Notes: generated by a model not told the origin, from the sequence alone. A DNA stretch of 64,000 nucleotides from Saprospiraceae bacterium (GCA_020631355.1 JAHDHL010000001.1:421616-485615), one strand, 5' to 3'; numbered from the stretch's first letter, positions 16,506-25,003 are shown. Translations and numbers: made by a program.

Positions 16506-17318
16506 TTATTTTAAGAATAAGTCCTTCATGAGTTCGCCTCCTGGATGGATGGCATAGGACTCAAAATCGGTGACACCCTCATTCCTCAATACTTCCTCAT
16601 CCACAAAGAAATTACCTGTACAAGTCTTATAATCCCTATTCAGTATAACGAATGCCGCATCCGCCATAATCTTTTCGTTCCTACTCATCTTCGCAATCAT
16701 TTCTCCTCCTGGCATATTCAGTACAGCTGCCGTTGCGATGGGAGTCTGAGGCCAAAGGGCATTCGCAGCAACTTCTCCTTGGAGTTCGTTTGATTGCCCT
16801 AAAACAGTCATACTCATACTGTACTTACTCATGGTATAAGCCAGATGGCGCCCCAACCATTCAGGATCCAAATTCAAGGGAGGGGAAAGTGTCAGGATAT
16901 GTGGATTATCTCCCTTTTTCAAATAGGGAATACAGGCTTTCGAAACCATGAATGTCCCTCTTACATTAATATCATGCATTAGGTCATACCTTTTCATCGA
17001 AGTATATTCAATCGTCGTGAGACCAATGGCACTGGCATTATTCACCAATATGTCAATTCCTCCAAAGGTTTCCACCGTTTTATCAACAGCTTCCTGTACC
17101 ATTTCCTCCGAACGGATATCCACCACAACAGGTAAGGCATTACCTCCTGCTTTCTCTATTTCTTCCGCGGCAGTGTAAATGGTTCCATCCAACTTAGGGT
17201 GGGGCGTTGCCGTTTTGGCAGCTACTACGATATTACATCCGGCTTCGGCTAATTTCAATGCGATCGCCTTGCCAATCCCTCTGCTACTTCCTGTGATGAA
17301 TGCTGTCTTTCCTTTCAT
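16506..17318 (-). CDS. HSDL2-like short-chain dehydrogenase
   Basis: 270 residues, cytoplasmic NAD(P)-dependent SDR. The cofactor motif T-G-S-S-R-G-I-G lies at residues 9-16 and N-N-A-S at 93-96. The catalytic Tyr161 and Lys165 (A-Y-T-M-S-K) are present. The segment A-A-K-T-A-T-P-H-P-K-L near residue 33 and 'L-S-P-P-L-N-L' near residue 144 are typical of the hydroxysteroid dehydrogenase-like 2 (HSDL2) group. HSDL2 in animals carries a C-terminal SCP2 domain; here that domain is missing and an SCP2 domain sits on the next gene in the operon. Two bases separate it from the upstream SDR gene. AtuB-type SDRs of citronellol catabolism are the closest role I can suggest. Confidence 0.85.
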   Translation of the reverse strand: MKGKTAFITGSSRGIGKAIALKLAEAGCNIVVAAKTATPHPKLDGTIYTAAEEIEKAGGNALPVVVDIRSEEMVQEAVDKTVETFGGIDILVNNASAIGLTTIEYTSMKRYDLMHDINVRGTFMVSKACIPYLKKGDNPHILTLSPPLNLDPEWLGRHLAYTMSKYSMSMTVLGQSNELQGEVAANALWPQTPIATAAVLNMPGGEMIAKMSRNEKIMADAAFVILNRDYKTCTGNFFVDEEVLRNEGVTDFESYAIHPGGELMKDLFLK

Positions 17319-17320
17319 TT

Positions 17321-18130
17321 CTATTGATTCATAAATGACTCCATGATACGGGCCAAACCCGAACCATCAGAATTCAAGTGTTGGGCACCATCCACATAGA
17401 GCGTTGTTCCCTGAATATAAGATGCTAGTGGACTAGCCATGAAAACGACCGTATCCGCCACTTCCTTTACAGTCCCGAAACGCTTGGCAGGAACCATCTC
17501 CCGTGCTTGTTCGAACATATCCTGAACAGGCTGGGGATATTGCTCCAGTCCTGAGGACTCTATGATACCAGGTGCTACACAATTGATTCGAATATTAAAA
17601 TCCGACCATTCAACAGCCAAGGTCTTCGTCATATTTTCCACACCTGCCCTTGCTGCCCCGGTATGGACCATTCCTGGGAAACCCCTGAATATATTGGCAA
17701 TGATATTTACGATGATTCCATTTTTCTGTGGTATGAAAAAGGCATTAGCCATTTCCCTTGTCATATAGAATGTACCATTCAGATTATTATTAATCACTGC
17801 ATTCCATCCCTTATCATTAAGGATTCGGGCAAGGGTGGGAAATTGGCCACCGGCATTATTTATCAGGATATCCAGCCGTCCGTGACGTTCCTTGATTTGC
17901 TTGGCCAAAGCCTGGATTTCTTCTGTTTTCCTGATATCACAAGCCTTATAATCACAAGGACCGAATTCTGCCAATTCCTTAGCAGCTTCTACCAATGGTT
18001 TTTCTTTTCTGGATGCGATGGTCACCTTGGCACCACATTGCAACAATAACTTGGCAATTGCATAACCTATTCCACTTCTACCGCCTGTTACCAGTGCTAT
18101 CTGTCCATTAAAAGTATCTTCTCTAAACAT
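17321..18130 (-). CDS. PECR/dienoyl-CoA-reductase-like SDR
   Basis: 269 residues. The cofactor motif T-G-G-R-S-G-I-G is at residues 15-22 and N-N-A-G-G near residues 91-95. The canonical Tyr-x3-Lys pair is replaced: the region reads M-V-H-T-G-A-A-R-A-G-V, with Thr and Arg at those positions. The same replacement marks peroxisomal trans-2-enoyl-CoA reductase (PECR) and 2,4-dienoyl-CoA reductase, which reduce enoyl-CoA double bonds with NADPH. A role as 2-enoyl- or dienoyl-CoA reductase is therefore more likely than alcohol dehydrogenase, though AtuG of terpene catabolism is also of this general type. Only three bases separate it from the BKACE gene. Confidence 0.85.
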   Translation of the reverse strand: MFREDTFNGQIALVTGGRSGIGYAIAKLLLQCGAKVTIASRKEKPLVEAAKELAEFGPCDYKACDIRKTEEIQALAKQIKERHGRLDILINNAGGQFPTLARILNDKGWNAVINNNLNGTFYMTREMANAFFIPQKNGIIVNIIANIFRGFPGMVHTGAARAGVENMTKTLAVEWSDFNIRINCVAPGIIESSGLEQYPQPVQDMFEQAREMVPAKRFGTVKEVADTVVFMASPLASYIQGTTLYVDGAQHLNSDGSGLARIMESFMNQ

Positions 18131-18133
18131 GGA

Positions 18134-18997
18134 TTATGTTTTTTGTGGAATATTCAACATTTCACGAGCCTCAGCTATCGTAGCTACTTCCCTGCCCATC
18201 ATACTGGCCAATTTGACGCCCCATTCCACGCACTCTCCATTCGATTTTGCCATTTCATTATTGGGGAGATAGAAGTTATCTTCCAATCCAACCCTGAATG
18301 AACCACCCATGGTACAAGCCACTGCAGCCATTTGCCATTGTTTCCTACTGATGGCAATAACTTGCCAATGCGCGCCTTGGGGAACCTGTTTGATTTGATG
18401 AATCAAATTTTCTGTAGTTGCAGGTATACCTCCCAGCACTCCCATCACCAAACTGTAGACTGCATTATCAGGAAGCAATCCCATTTCCCTGAGTGGCTCT
18501 GCATTGCGAATATGACCTGTATCGAAACACTCCATTTCAGGAATGGTTCCTGCTTGGTTCATCTGCTCTACTGCATATTGCATGGTATCAAAAGAATTCT
18601 CAAATACACCACTCCAATAGAATTGTTTGGCTCTTTTGGAATAAATGGCATAATTCATACTACCCATATTGAATGCAGCCATATCTGGCTTAATCGGACC
18701 GATATGATTCAATCTTTCTTCCTTGGTAATACCAATTGCTCCTGTGGAATAATTGATAATAACATCAGGACAACGTTTTCTCACCTCCTCATGAATTGCC
18801 TCAAATACCTCTAGTCTCCAACTGGGTATTCCATCATCTTCCCTTGCATGGATATGTACGATGCTTGCTCCTGCATCAACTGCTCTCTTGGCTTCTTCTC
18901 CAATTTCCTTGGGAGTATAAGGAATATGTGGACAATGAGAACGATTGGTAGCCGCACCAGTCAATGCAGCGGATAAAATCAATTTCTTACGTGCCAT
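18134..18997 (-). CDS. Beta-keto acid cleavage enzyme (BKACE, DUF849)
   Basis: 287 residues, a normal length for the family. BKACE enzymes are Zn-dependent TIM barrels; the founding member Kce turns 3-keto-5-aminohexanoate plus acetyl-CoA into acetoacetate and a new acyl-CoA. The zinc ligands are visible as H48-x-H50 (V-H-I-H-A-R) and Glu239 in R-V-G-L-E-D-N. The barrel pattern 'Y-S-T-G' and 'F-N-M-G-S-M-N' is normal. The lysine-fermentation partners of Kce are absent; it sits between an enoyl-CoA hydratase and an SDR in a branched-acyl-CoA operon, where Liu or Atu clusters have a hydroxymethylglutaryl-CoA-lyase-type enzyme. It probably performs or replaces the carbon-carbon cleavage step (inference). 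Confidence 0.9.
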   Translation of the reverse strand: MARKKLILSAALTGAATNRSHCPHIPYTPKEIGEEAKRAVDAGASIVHIHAREDDGIPSWRLEVFEAIHEEVRKRCPDVIINYSTGAIGITKEERLNHIGPIKPDMAAFNMGSMNYAIYSKRAKQFYWSGVFENSFDTMQYAVEQMNQAGTIPEMECFDTGHIRNAEPLREMGLLPDNAVYSLVMGVLGGIPATTENLIHQIKQVPQGAHWQVIAISRKQWQMAAVACTMGGSFRVGLEDNFYLPNNEMAKSNGECVEWGVKLASMMGREVATIAEAREMLNIPQKT

Positions 18998-19050
18998 TTA
19001 GTTAGTATTTGGTATTTGATTTCTTTTAATATTGTAGTATTCTTTCATGA

Positions 19051-19869
19051 TTATTCTCCTGTCCATACCGGAGTCCGTTTCATCCTGAATGCCATGATAC
19101 CCTCTTGGGCATCCTGGGTCATAATGGTCTTTTTGAGCATATCGGATAAGTACTGGTGTGCTTCCGCGCTTGGTGTGATATAATCCAATGACTCCAAACC
19201 CAACCTGATAGCGGAGGGGGAATTGGCTTTCAAATCACTGATGAGTCCATCTACTATCTTGTCGATGTCGGATACGGTGGTTACATGTGTAACCAAACCA
19301 TATTCATGGGCCTTACCAACTGGTAGATTATATCCTCTGATACACCAGTCCACCACCTTGCGTCTTGGCATAACCTGTAGTAATGATGCCATGACCTGAA
19401 ACGGATACAATCCTCTTTTCACTTCGGGTAATCCCAATTTGATATGGTCCAAAGCAACGACATAGGTACTCCCCGAAAGGAAGAAGAAACCTCCTGCATA
19501 CACATCGCCCTCGACCCTTGCAATAATGGGTTTGTACACCTTATTGAATAGTTCGCCTATCAATATCTCACCTTCAGGTACAGGAATAGAGGATTCATAT
19601 TCTCCCAAATCTCCCATGAAAGCCTTAAGGTCCGCACCTGCACAGAACACATTGCCCTTGGATTGGAATACCACCACCCAGATATCCTTGTTATCTCTTG
19701 CATATTGCAATGCAAAAGCCAACTCATTAACCATAATGGGATGAATGGCGTTCTTCTTGGATTCCCTATCAAGGGTTATGGTAAAAACATGTTCTTCCTC
19801 CCTTATCTCTATGAAAGCGAAAGTCTCATGATGAATATTTGCTAATTGTTCCGATGTATAATGATTCAT
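19051..19869 (-). CDS. Enoyl-CoA hydratase/isomerase (crotonase family)
   Basis: 272 residues. Crotonase-fold signatures are present: oxyanion-hole regions V-F-C-A-G-A-D-L-K-A-F near residue 72 and G-D-V-Y-A-G-G-F-F-F-L near residue 120, and a Glu in G-L-P-E-V-K-R-G near residue 148. In the Liu/Atu logic the hydratase acts on a glutaconyl-type CoA produced by the carboxylase (3-methylglutaconyl-CoA or isohexenylglutaconyl-CoA); that assignment rests on context only. Its start overlaps the carboxylase alpha stop by four bases (ATGA). Confidence 0.88.
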   Translation of the reverse strand: MNHYTSEQLANIHHETFAFIEIREEEHVFTITLDRESKKNAIHPIMVNELAFALQYARDNKDIWVVVFQSKGNVFCAGADLKAFMGDLGEYESSIPVPEGEILIGELFNKVYKPIIARVEGDVYAGGFFFLSGSTYVVALDHIKLGLPEVKRGLYPFQVMASLLQVMPRRKVVDWCIRGYNLPVGKAHEYGLVTHVTTVSDIDKIVDGLISDLKANSPSAIRLGLESLDYITPSAEAHQYLSDMLKKTIMTQDAQEGIMAFRMKRTPVWTGE

Positions 19870-21851
19870 GATTGATTCTCCTTGAGTTTGAGTAATAAGA
19901 AGCCCGCCTCCACATTGGCTCCCTCTGTCACAAAAATTTCTTCGACCACTCCTGATTCGGCTGCTTCAATGGTGTTTTCCATTTTCATGGAGGAAAGGAT
20001 GACCAATCCGTCCCCTACATTGACTTCCTGTCCTTCTTTGACCAATATCTTGATGATTTGGGAGGGCATAGGGGATTCATATCCGCCCTTTACCTTTTCT
20101 GCTTCCTTGCTAGGGAATCGGTCCTTTACCTCGATGTGTAAGGCTCCTATCCTTTCGTTTTGGATATAAATATCACTTCCTTTCTGTATCCATTGGAATT
20201 GGTGTTGGACACCATTGATTTCAGTTCTTATCTGATGTGAAGACACATCCACAATACTTGCACTGAATTCAGATTCACCAATCCTGCACTCAAATTTTTG
20301 GTTGAGGAATCTGTATTCGACCCTAACTTCCTTTTCTCCTAGGATATAGGTTTGGAATTGATGTTGATAAAAACTATTCCTCCATCCTGAAGGAATCGAC
20401 TGAAGTAACTTTTGGCGGCCTTTTCTGAGATGCCATTGGTATAATGTTGATGCAATGAGACTCTGATGAATCCCTTGCTCGTTGATATTCCCTATCTCAT
20501 CAACATTTATCTTATTCTTGATAAAATGAGTGTCATAATTCCCTTGTTGGAAATCCTGATTCTCCAGAAGATGTAAAAGGAATGCCTGATTAGTTGTCAT
20601 TCCCAAACAAGTCATATTCCTCAACACATACTGCATCTTCCTATGAGCCGAAGGCCTATTCTTGTCCCAAACAATCAACTTCGTAATCATTGGGTCGTAG
20701 TAGATTGAGATAGACGAACCACTCTCAATTGCTGATTCTACTCTCAAACCCTCTACGTTCGGCACATTGAATTGGTGAATGGTACCTGTAACGGGTAAGA
20801 AGTCATTTTGGGCATCCTCTGCATACAATCTACATTCAATTGCGTATCCCTTTCCTTCTATTTCATCCTGTGAAATTGCCAATGGCATTCCTTGTGCGGA
20901 TTCGATTTGTAATTGCACCAAATCCAATCCTGTTATTTCTTCCGTTACGGGATGCTCTACCTGTAATCGGGTATTCACTTCCAAAAAATAGAAGTCTCCG
21001 GATGTATCATCATAAATGAATTCAACCGTACCTGCATTATCATATTTCAATGCCTTGGCTGCAAGGACTGCTGCTTCTCCCATTCTATACCTCAAGTCAT
21101 CAGTCATGATTGGAGACGGACTTTCCTCTATTACTTTTTGATATCTCCTTTGTATGGAACATTCCCTTTCGAGGATATGAATGGTATTACCATGCTGGTC
21201 ACCAAAAATCTGGAATTCAATATGCCGCCCCGAGGAAACATATTTCTCTATTATGAGTTCATCATCTCCGAAAGCGCTAAGGGATTCCCGTTTTGCAGCT
21301 TCGATAGCCGATTCTAATTCCGCTTCCTCATGAACGATTCTCATGCCCTTTCCACCACCACCTGCGGTAGCTTTCAACAACAATGGAAAACCTACATCCA
21401 AAGCGGCTTTCTTCAAGGTAGATATATCCTGATCTGCCCCCTGATATCCCGGAACCGTTGGCACACCATGCTCCTGCATCAATGCCTTGGCCTTGGATTT
21501 AGAACCCATGGCTTCAATCGCATCTGGATGGGGACCTATGAATACGATTCCCTCATCCTTACATCTTTGGGCGAAAGCGACATTCTCAGATAAAAAACCA
21601 TAGCCCGGATGAATGGCGTCTGCTTCCAATTCCTTGGCTTTGGCGATTATCTTATCCACGTCCAAATAAGATGCAGCGGGGCTACTTTCTCCGATATGGA
21701 TAGCAATATCAGCTTCTTTCACAAATAGGTTATCCCTATCAGCATCAGAAAAAACAGCAATGCTTCTGATTCCCATTTTTCTGCAAGTACGGATAATCCT
21801 TGAGGCAATTTCACCCCGATTGGCAATGAGTATGGATTGTATTGATTTCAA
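19866..21851 (-). CDS. Biotin-dependent acyl-CoA carboxylase, alpha subunit
   Basis: 661 residues. Biotin carboxylase (residues 1-445; ATP-grasp glycine-rich loop K-A-T-A-G-G-G-G-K-G-M-R near 159-170, R-L-Q-V-E-H-P-V-T-E near 290), a BT/linker domain (about 460-590), and a biotinyl carrier domain ending in S-S-M-K-M-E-N with the biotinylated Lys623. This layout is that of 3-methylcrotonyl-CoA carboxylase alpha (LiuD/MccA) and geranyl-CoA carboxylase alpha (AtuF). It carboxylates biotin with bicarbonate and ATP, and the beta subunit transfers the carboxyl group to the acyl-CoA. It lies 51 bases downstream of the beta-subunit gene. Confidence 0.93.
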   Translation of the reverse strand: MKSIQSILIANRGEIASRIIRTCRKMGIRSIAVFSDADRDNLFVKEADIAIHIGESSPAASYLDVDKIIAKAKELEADAIHPGYGFLSENVAFAQRCKDEGIVFIGPHPDAIEAMGSKSKAKALMQEHGVPTVPGYQGADQDISTLKKAALDVGFPLLLKATAGGGGKGMRIVHEEAELESAIEAAKRESLSAFGDDELIIEKYVSSGRHIEFQIFGDQHGNTIHILERECSIQRRYQKVIEESPSPIMTDDLRYRMGEAAVLAAKALKYDNAGTVEFIYDDTSGDFYFLEVNTRLQVEHPVTEEITGLDLVQLQIESAQGMPLAISQDEIEGKGYAIECRLYAEDAQNDFLPVTGTIHQFNVPNVEGLRVESAIESGSSISIYYDPMITKLIVWDKNRPSAHRKMQYVLRNMTCLGMTTNQAFLLHLLENQDFQQGNYDTHFIKNKINVDEIGNINEQGIHQSLIASTLYQWHLRKGRQKLLQSIPSGWRNSFYQHQFQTYILGEKEVRVEYRFLNQKFECRIGESEFSASIVDVSSHQIRTEINGVQHQFQWIQKGSDIYIQNERIGALHIEVKDRFPSKEAEKVKGGYESPMPSQIIKILVKEGQEVNVGDGLVILSSMKMENTIEAAESGVVEEIFVTEGANVEAGFLLLKLKENQS

Positions 21852-21902
21852 TGTTGTATACTTAGATATTGAGATATTTGGATATTGATTCGGAGACGGC
21901 CA

Positions 21903-23504
21903 TTACATTCTCCACACACCGTAGCTGTCCGTTCCCTTAATTTCCTGATTGTAGACAATCGCTAATGAAAAGCCTAGGTAATTACGGGTTTCCCTTGGAT
22001 CCAACAGACCATCATCCCACAATTCGGAAGTGGAATACCATGCGGATGATTTGGAATCAGCTTCCATTATCATCATTTGCTTTATCATATTGAAATTATC
22101 CTCATCAAAAGGAATTCCCATTTTCTTGGCAGCTGCCTTCTGGATGATTTCCATTACACCAGCCAATTGTTCCGACCCCATTACGCCTATCTTAGAATTC
22201 GGGTATGCAAATAAAAACCTTGGCTTATAGGAGCGACCATTCATTCCGTAATTCCCTGCACCATAAGAAGACCCGATCATGAGTGTAATGTGCGGCACCT
22301 CACTATTGGAGACAGCATTAATGAGCTTTGCTCCATTCTTGATGATACCCCCTTCTTCATAAGCCTTACCAACCATATAGCCCGTAGTATTATGCATGAA
22401 GATGAGAGGAATGTTATTCTTATTTGATAATTGGATGAACTGTGCACCCTTATTGGCCGATTCTGAGAAAATGACTCCATTGTTTGCCAATATTCCGACC
22501 GGATATCCATGAATCTTTGCCCAACCCGTTATTAATGTGCTACCATACTCAGGTTTGAATTCCGTGAATTTAGAACCATCTGCAACCCTAGCTATGAGTT
22601 CCCTTGCATCAAAAGGAGTCTTGGTATTCGGCGGAACGACTCCTAATATTTCTTCTGCATCATACAACGGGGGAACTACCGGCTCATCGGGAATAAAATG
22701 AGGCTTTTGCACATTGACATATTCCATTAGTTCCCTTGCTATTCGAATAGCATCCAATTCATCCTCAGCCAGAAAATCGGATACACCTGATACCCTACTG
22801 TGCATTTCAGCACCACCCAATTCCTCATCGGTTGCAATCTCGTTCGTAGCCATTTTCACCAATGGCGGGCCTGCTAGGAAAACCTTGGCAGCATTCTTTT
22901 GGAAAATTGAAAAATCAGACATGCCAGGAACATAAGCCCCTCCAGCTGTCGCATTACCAAAAACAATGGAAATGGTCGTCAATCCCATTTTCGAACGATT
23001 GGTGATTTGCCTGAAGGACTCTCCGCCATAATTGAATATCTTGGCTTGATCAGGAAGATTGGCTCCTCCACTCTCCACCAAGTTGATGGTTGGCAACTTG
23101 TTTTCTTCCGTAATCTGTCCTATTCTCAACCCCTTGAAAACCGTAGCATAATCCACAGAACCTCCTTTTCGGGTTCCTACATTGGAATTAATGATACAAA
23201 GTTTGCCAGACACCAAACCAATACCGGACACATTCGTTCCTCCTGCTCCGAAACCTCCTTTCATTTCCATTCCCGCCAAGGGCATTAGTTCCAAAAAGGG
23301 ACTGTCTTGGTCCAAAACCATTTCCAAACGTTCCCTTGCCAGCATCTTACCTCTCTTTCGAGCCCGACTGATATGCTTTTCCTTACCCTGGAAACGACTT
23401 TCTTCCAATTTTTTGTCTAACTGTTCTATGAACTCCAGCATACCCGCTCGGTTATCCTTGAATTGTTGACTATTGGTATTAATCTTTGATTTGAATGTTG
23501 GCAT
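21903..23504 (-). CDS. Acyl-CoA carboxylase, beta (carboxyltransferase) subunit
   Basis: 533 residues, the length of MccB/LiuB and AtuC. The N- and C-terminal crotonase-like carboxyltransferase halves are present, with 'V-E-S-G-G-A-N-L-P' near residue 146, 'A-T-A-G-G-A-Y-V-P-G' near 185-194, and 'G-S-S-Y-G-A-G-N-Y-G-M' near 413. The segment after A-Y-V-P reads G-M-S-D-F, unlike the A-M-A-D-E that I remember from methylcrotonyl-CoA carboxylases, so a different beta-branched enoyl-CoA is possible. The ATG overlaps the TetR stop by one base (TAATG), so the regulator and the carboxylase are translationally coupled. Confidence 0.93.
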   Translation of the reverse strand: MPTFKSKINTNSQQFKDNRAGMLEFIEQLDKKLEESRFQGKEKHISRARKRGKMLARERLEMVLDQDSPFLELMPLAGMEMKGGFGAGGTNVSGIGLVSGKLCIINSNVGTRKGGSVDYATVFKGLRIGQITEENKLPTINLVESGGANLPDQAKIFNYGGESFRQITNRSKMGLTTISIVFGNATAGGAYVPGMSDFSIFQKNAAKVFLAGPPLVKMATNEIATDEELGGAEMHSRVSGVSDFLAEDELDAIRIARELMEYVNVQKPHFIPDEPVVPPLYDAEEILGVVPPNTKTPFDARELIARVADGSKFTEFKPEYGSTLITGWAKIHGYPVGILANNGVIFSESANKGAQFIQLSNKNNIPLIFMHNTTGYMVGKAYEEGGIIKNGAKLINAVSNSEVPHITLMIGSSYGAGNYGMNGRSYKPRFLFAYPNSKIGVMGSEQLAGVMEIIQKAAAKKMGIPFDEDNFNMIKQMMIMEADSKSSAWYSTSELWDDGLLDPRETRNYLGFSLAIVYNQEIKGTDSYGVWRM

Positions 23505-24160
23505 TAGAATGATATTAGTTGATTGAGATAACTATCGAATGATTCACCCAGTGCATCAAAATAATCCTGTCCGAAAAATGACTTGAAAGATTCAATTCCC
23601 TTTTCTGTAAAATGGGGGAGCAGCATGGTCCAAATCATTTTTTCACCATCCTCCTTTTTCTTCTCTCCCCTGATGATTTGCTGGGGCAACCAGAAAAATG
23701 TGACCATCCAAGTAAGAAATGCAATATTGTGGTATGTCCCAGGGACAGGTTCAGGTTTCAGATTACCCAATTTCACTGCGAATGCCAAAGCCGCCTTATT
23801 ATCCTTTATGGTTTGTGCGGTCATCTCCCTGAACTTTTTCTTGATTACAGGATGATTCAGAACATGTGTATCCAGAAATATGAAAGCATACTCTTTTTGG
23901 AAATGATAGTATAATTGGACCTCATTGTGCAAATTCTCAAATGATGGGAATCTCCTAGACTTGTTCCTTTCTGCTTCAAGCTTTAGCCACATTTCATTGG
24001 CTATGGCTTCCAGTAGCACATTCTTATCCTTGAAGTGATATGCTAAGTTCCCCCTACTCATCCCTAGGGTCTGAGCCAATTCAAAAAGGGATACAGCAGA
24101 GAATCCATTTTCATTGAATTGCTCCCTAGCTTTGGATATTATCTTTTCTTTCGTTGTCAT
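23504..24160 (-). CDS. TetR-family regulator of the acyl-CoA operon
   Basis: 218 residues. The N-terminal helix-turn-helix (residues 1-50) is typical: A-R-E-Q-F-N-E-N-G-F-S-A-V-S then L-G-M-S-R-G-N-L-A-Y-H-F-K-D-K. The rest is a helical ligand domain with a Trp/Phe-rich stretch (F-L-T-W-M-V-T-F-F-W near residues 148-157) suited to a hydrophobic acyl ligand. It is the first gene of the eight-gene operon and is probably autoregulated through the 18-bp palindrome 32 bases upstream. The effector is likely an acyl-CoA of the pathway, as with LiuR, FadR or PsrA-type regulators (inference). Confidence 0.88.
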   Translation of the reverse strand: MTTKEKIISKAREQFNENGFSAVSLFELAQTLGMSRGNLAYHFKDKNVLLEAIANEMWLKLEAERNKSRRFPSFENLHNEVQLYYHFQKEYAFIFLDTHVLNHPVIKKKFREMTAQTIKDNKAALAFAVKLGNLKPEPVPGTYHNIAFLTWMVTFFWLPQQIIRGEKKKEDGEKMIWTMLLPHFTEKGIESFKSFFGQDYFDALGESFDSYLNQLISF

Positions 24161-24192
24161 GAACGGGAGGCAAGTTATAAATAAAAAACAAA

Positions 24193-24210
24193 TTAGTCAA
24201 AAGTGACTAA
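24193..24210. promoter_or_regulatory. Candidate TetR operator
   Basis: Perfect inverted repeat TTAGTCA-AAAG-TGACTAA, 32 bases upstream of the tetR ATG, between the operon and the divergent HD-domain gene. Spacing and size fit a TetR-dimer site. Confidence 0.55.
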
Positions 24211-24362
24211 AATAATCATCTATCATAACTCAAAACTATTTTATGCATATATGAAAATACAAGTTGGCAAAGTGTGCAAGTCATCAATTTTGGAAGTTCC
24301 TTATCTTCGTAATACCTTAGGAGCTATTTGTACTTTAATGACAAGAATTTATCCTTTCTAAT

Positions 24363-24908
24363 ATGAAAAGAGAAGAAGCAAGGGAGATTTTCCTATCTAT
24401 GACCAAAGGACGTTCACTACTACTGCACGGACGATGTGTAGAACTCGTTATGGAAGCATTGGGCCGGGAACTAGGTGAGGATGCTGATCAATTCGCTATT
24501 TGTGGTTTACTACATGATGCAGATTATGAGGCTTATCCTGAACAACATCCCCGAGTTATTGTACAATTACTGGAAGAAAGGGGTGAAGAAGAACTGGCTC
24601 ATGCTATTGCGGGTCATTATACCAAATGGAATATTCCTAGAGTTAGTCTAATGGACAAGGCCATTGTTGCAGCTGATGAACTCACTGGTTTCGTTTATGC
24701 AAGTGCCTTGATTCGCCCGACCAAGATTGAGGGTATGAAAGTGAAATCCGTCATGAAAAAATTCAAGACTAAGAATTTTGCTGCCAGTGTAGAACGAGAT
24801 GAGGTATTGAAAGGAGCCGAATTGCTTGGCTGGGAACTGAATGATCTTATCAAATTCATCATCAATGTACTCGAAAACAACAAGGAAGAATTAGAATTGG
24901 TAGTTTAG
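24363..24908 (+). CDS. HD-domain phosphohydrolase-like protein
   Basis: 181 residues. The HD signature is visible as L-L-H-D-A-D-Y-E near residues 49-56, with an earlier His in L-L-H-G-R-C near residue 22, a further His in I-A-G-H-Y near residue 80 and the late Asp in V-A-A-D-E-L-T-G near residue 99. This is the compact predicted metal-dependent hydrolase type found in many bacteria. The substrate is unknown. It is divergent from the TetR operon and shares its upstream region, but nothing else links it to that pathway. Confidence 0.82.
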   Translation: MKREEAREIFLSMTKGRSLLLHGRCVELVMEALGRELGEDADQFAICGLLHDADYEAYPEQHPRVIVQLLEERGEEELAHAIAGHYTKWNIPRVSLMDKAIVAADELTGFVYASALIRPTKIEGMKVKSVMKKFKTKNFAASVERDEVLKGAELLGWELNDLIKFIINVLENNKEELELVV

Positions 24909-25003
24909 GATAGTGATGTATCAGAATTAAGTCACGTCATTAAACAAATACACTTCTGTAGTTTTAAAATTGTACTCAGAATCACTACAAAGCTTTGATA
25001 ACA

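Noticed and set aside
14918-24160. Whole operon as an ordinary leucine (Liu) pathway
   Set aside because: No HMG-CoA lyase is present and BKACE, PECR-like and HSDL2-like SDRs and the SCP2 fusion are not Liu components; kept instead as an Atu/Liu-like but distinct pathway.
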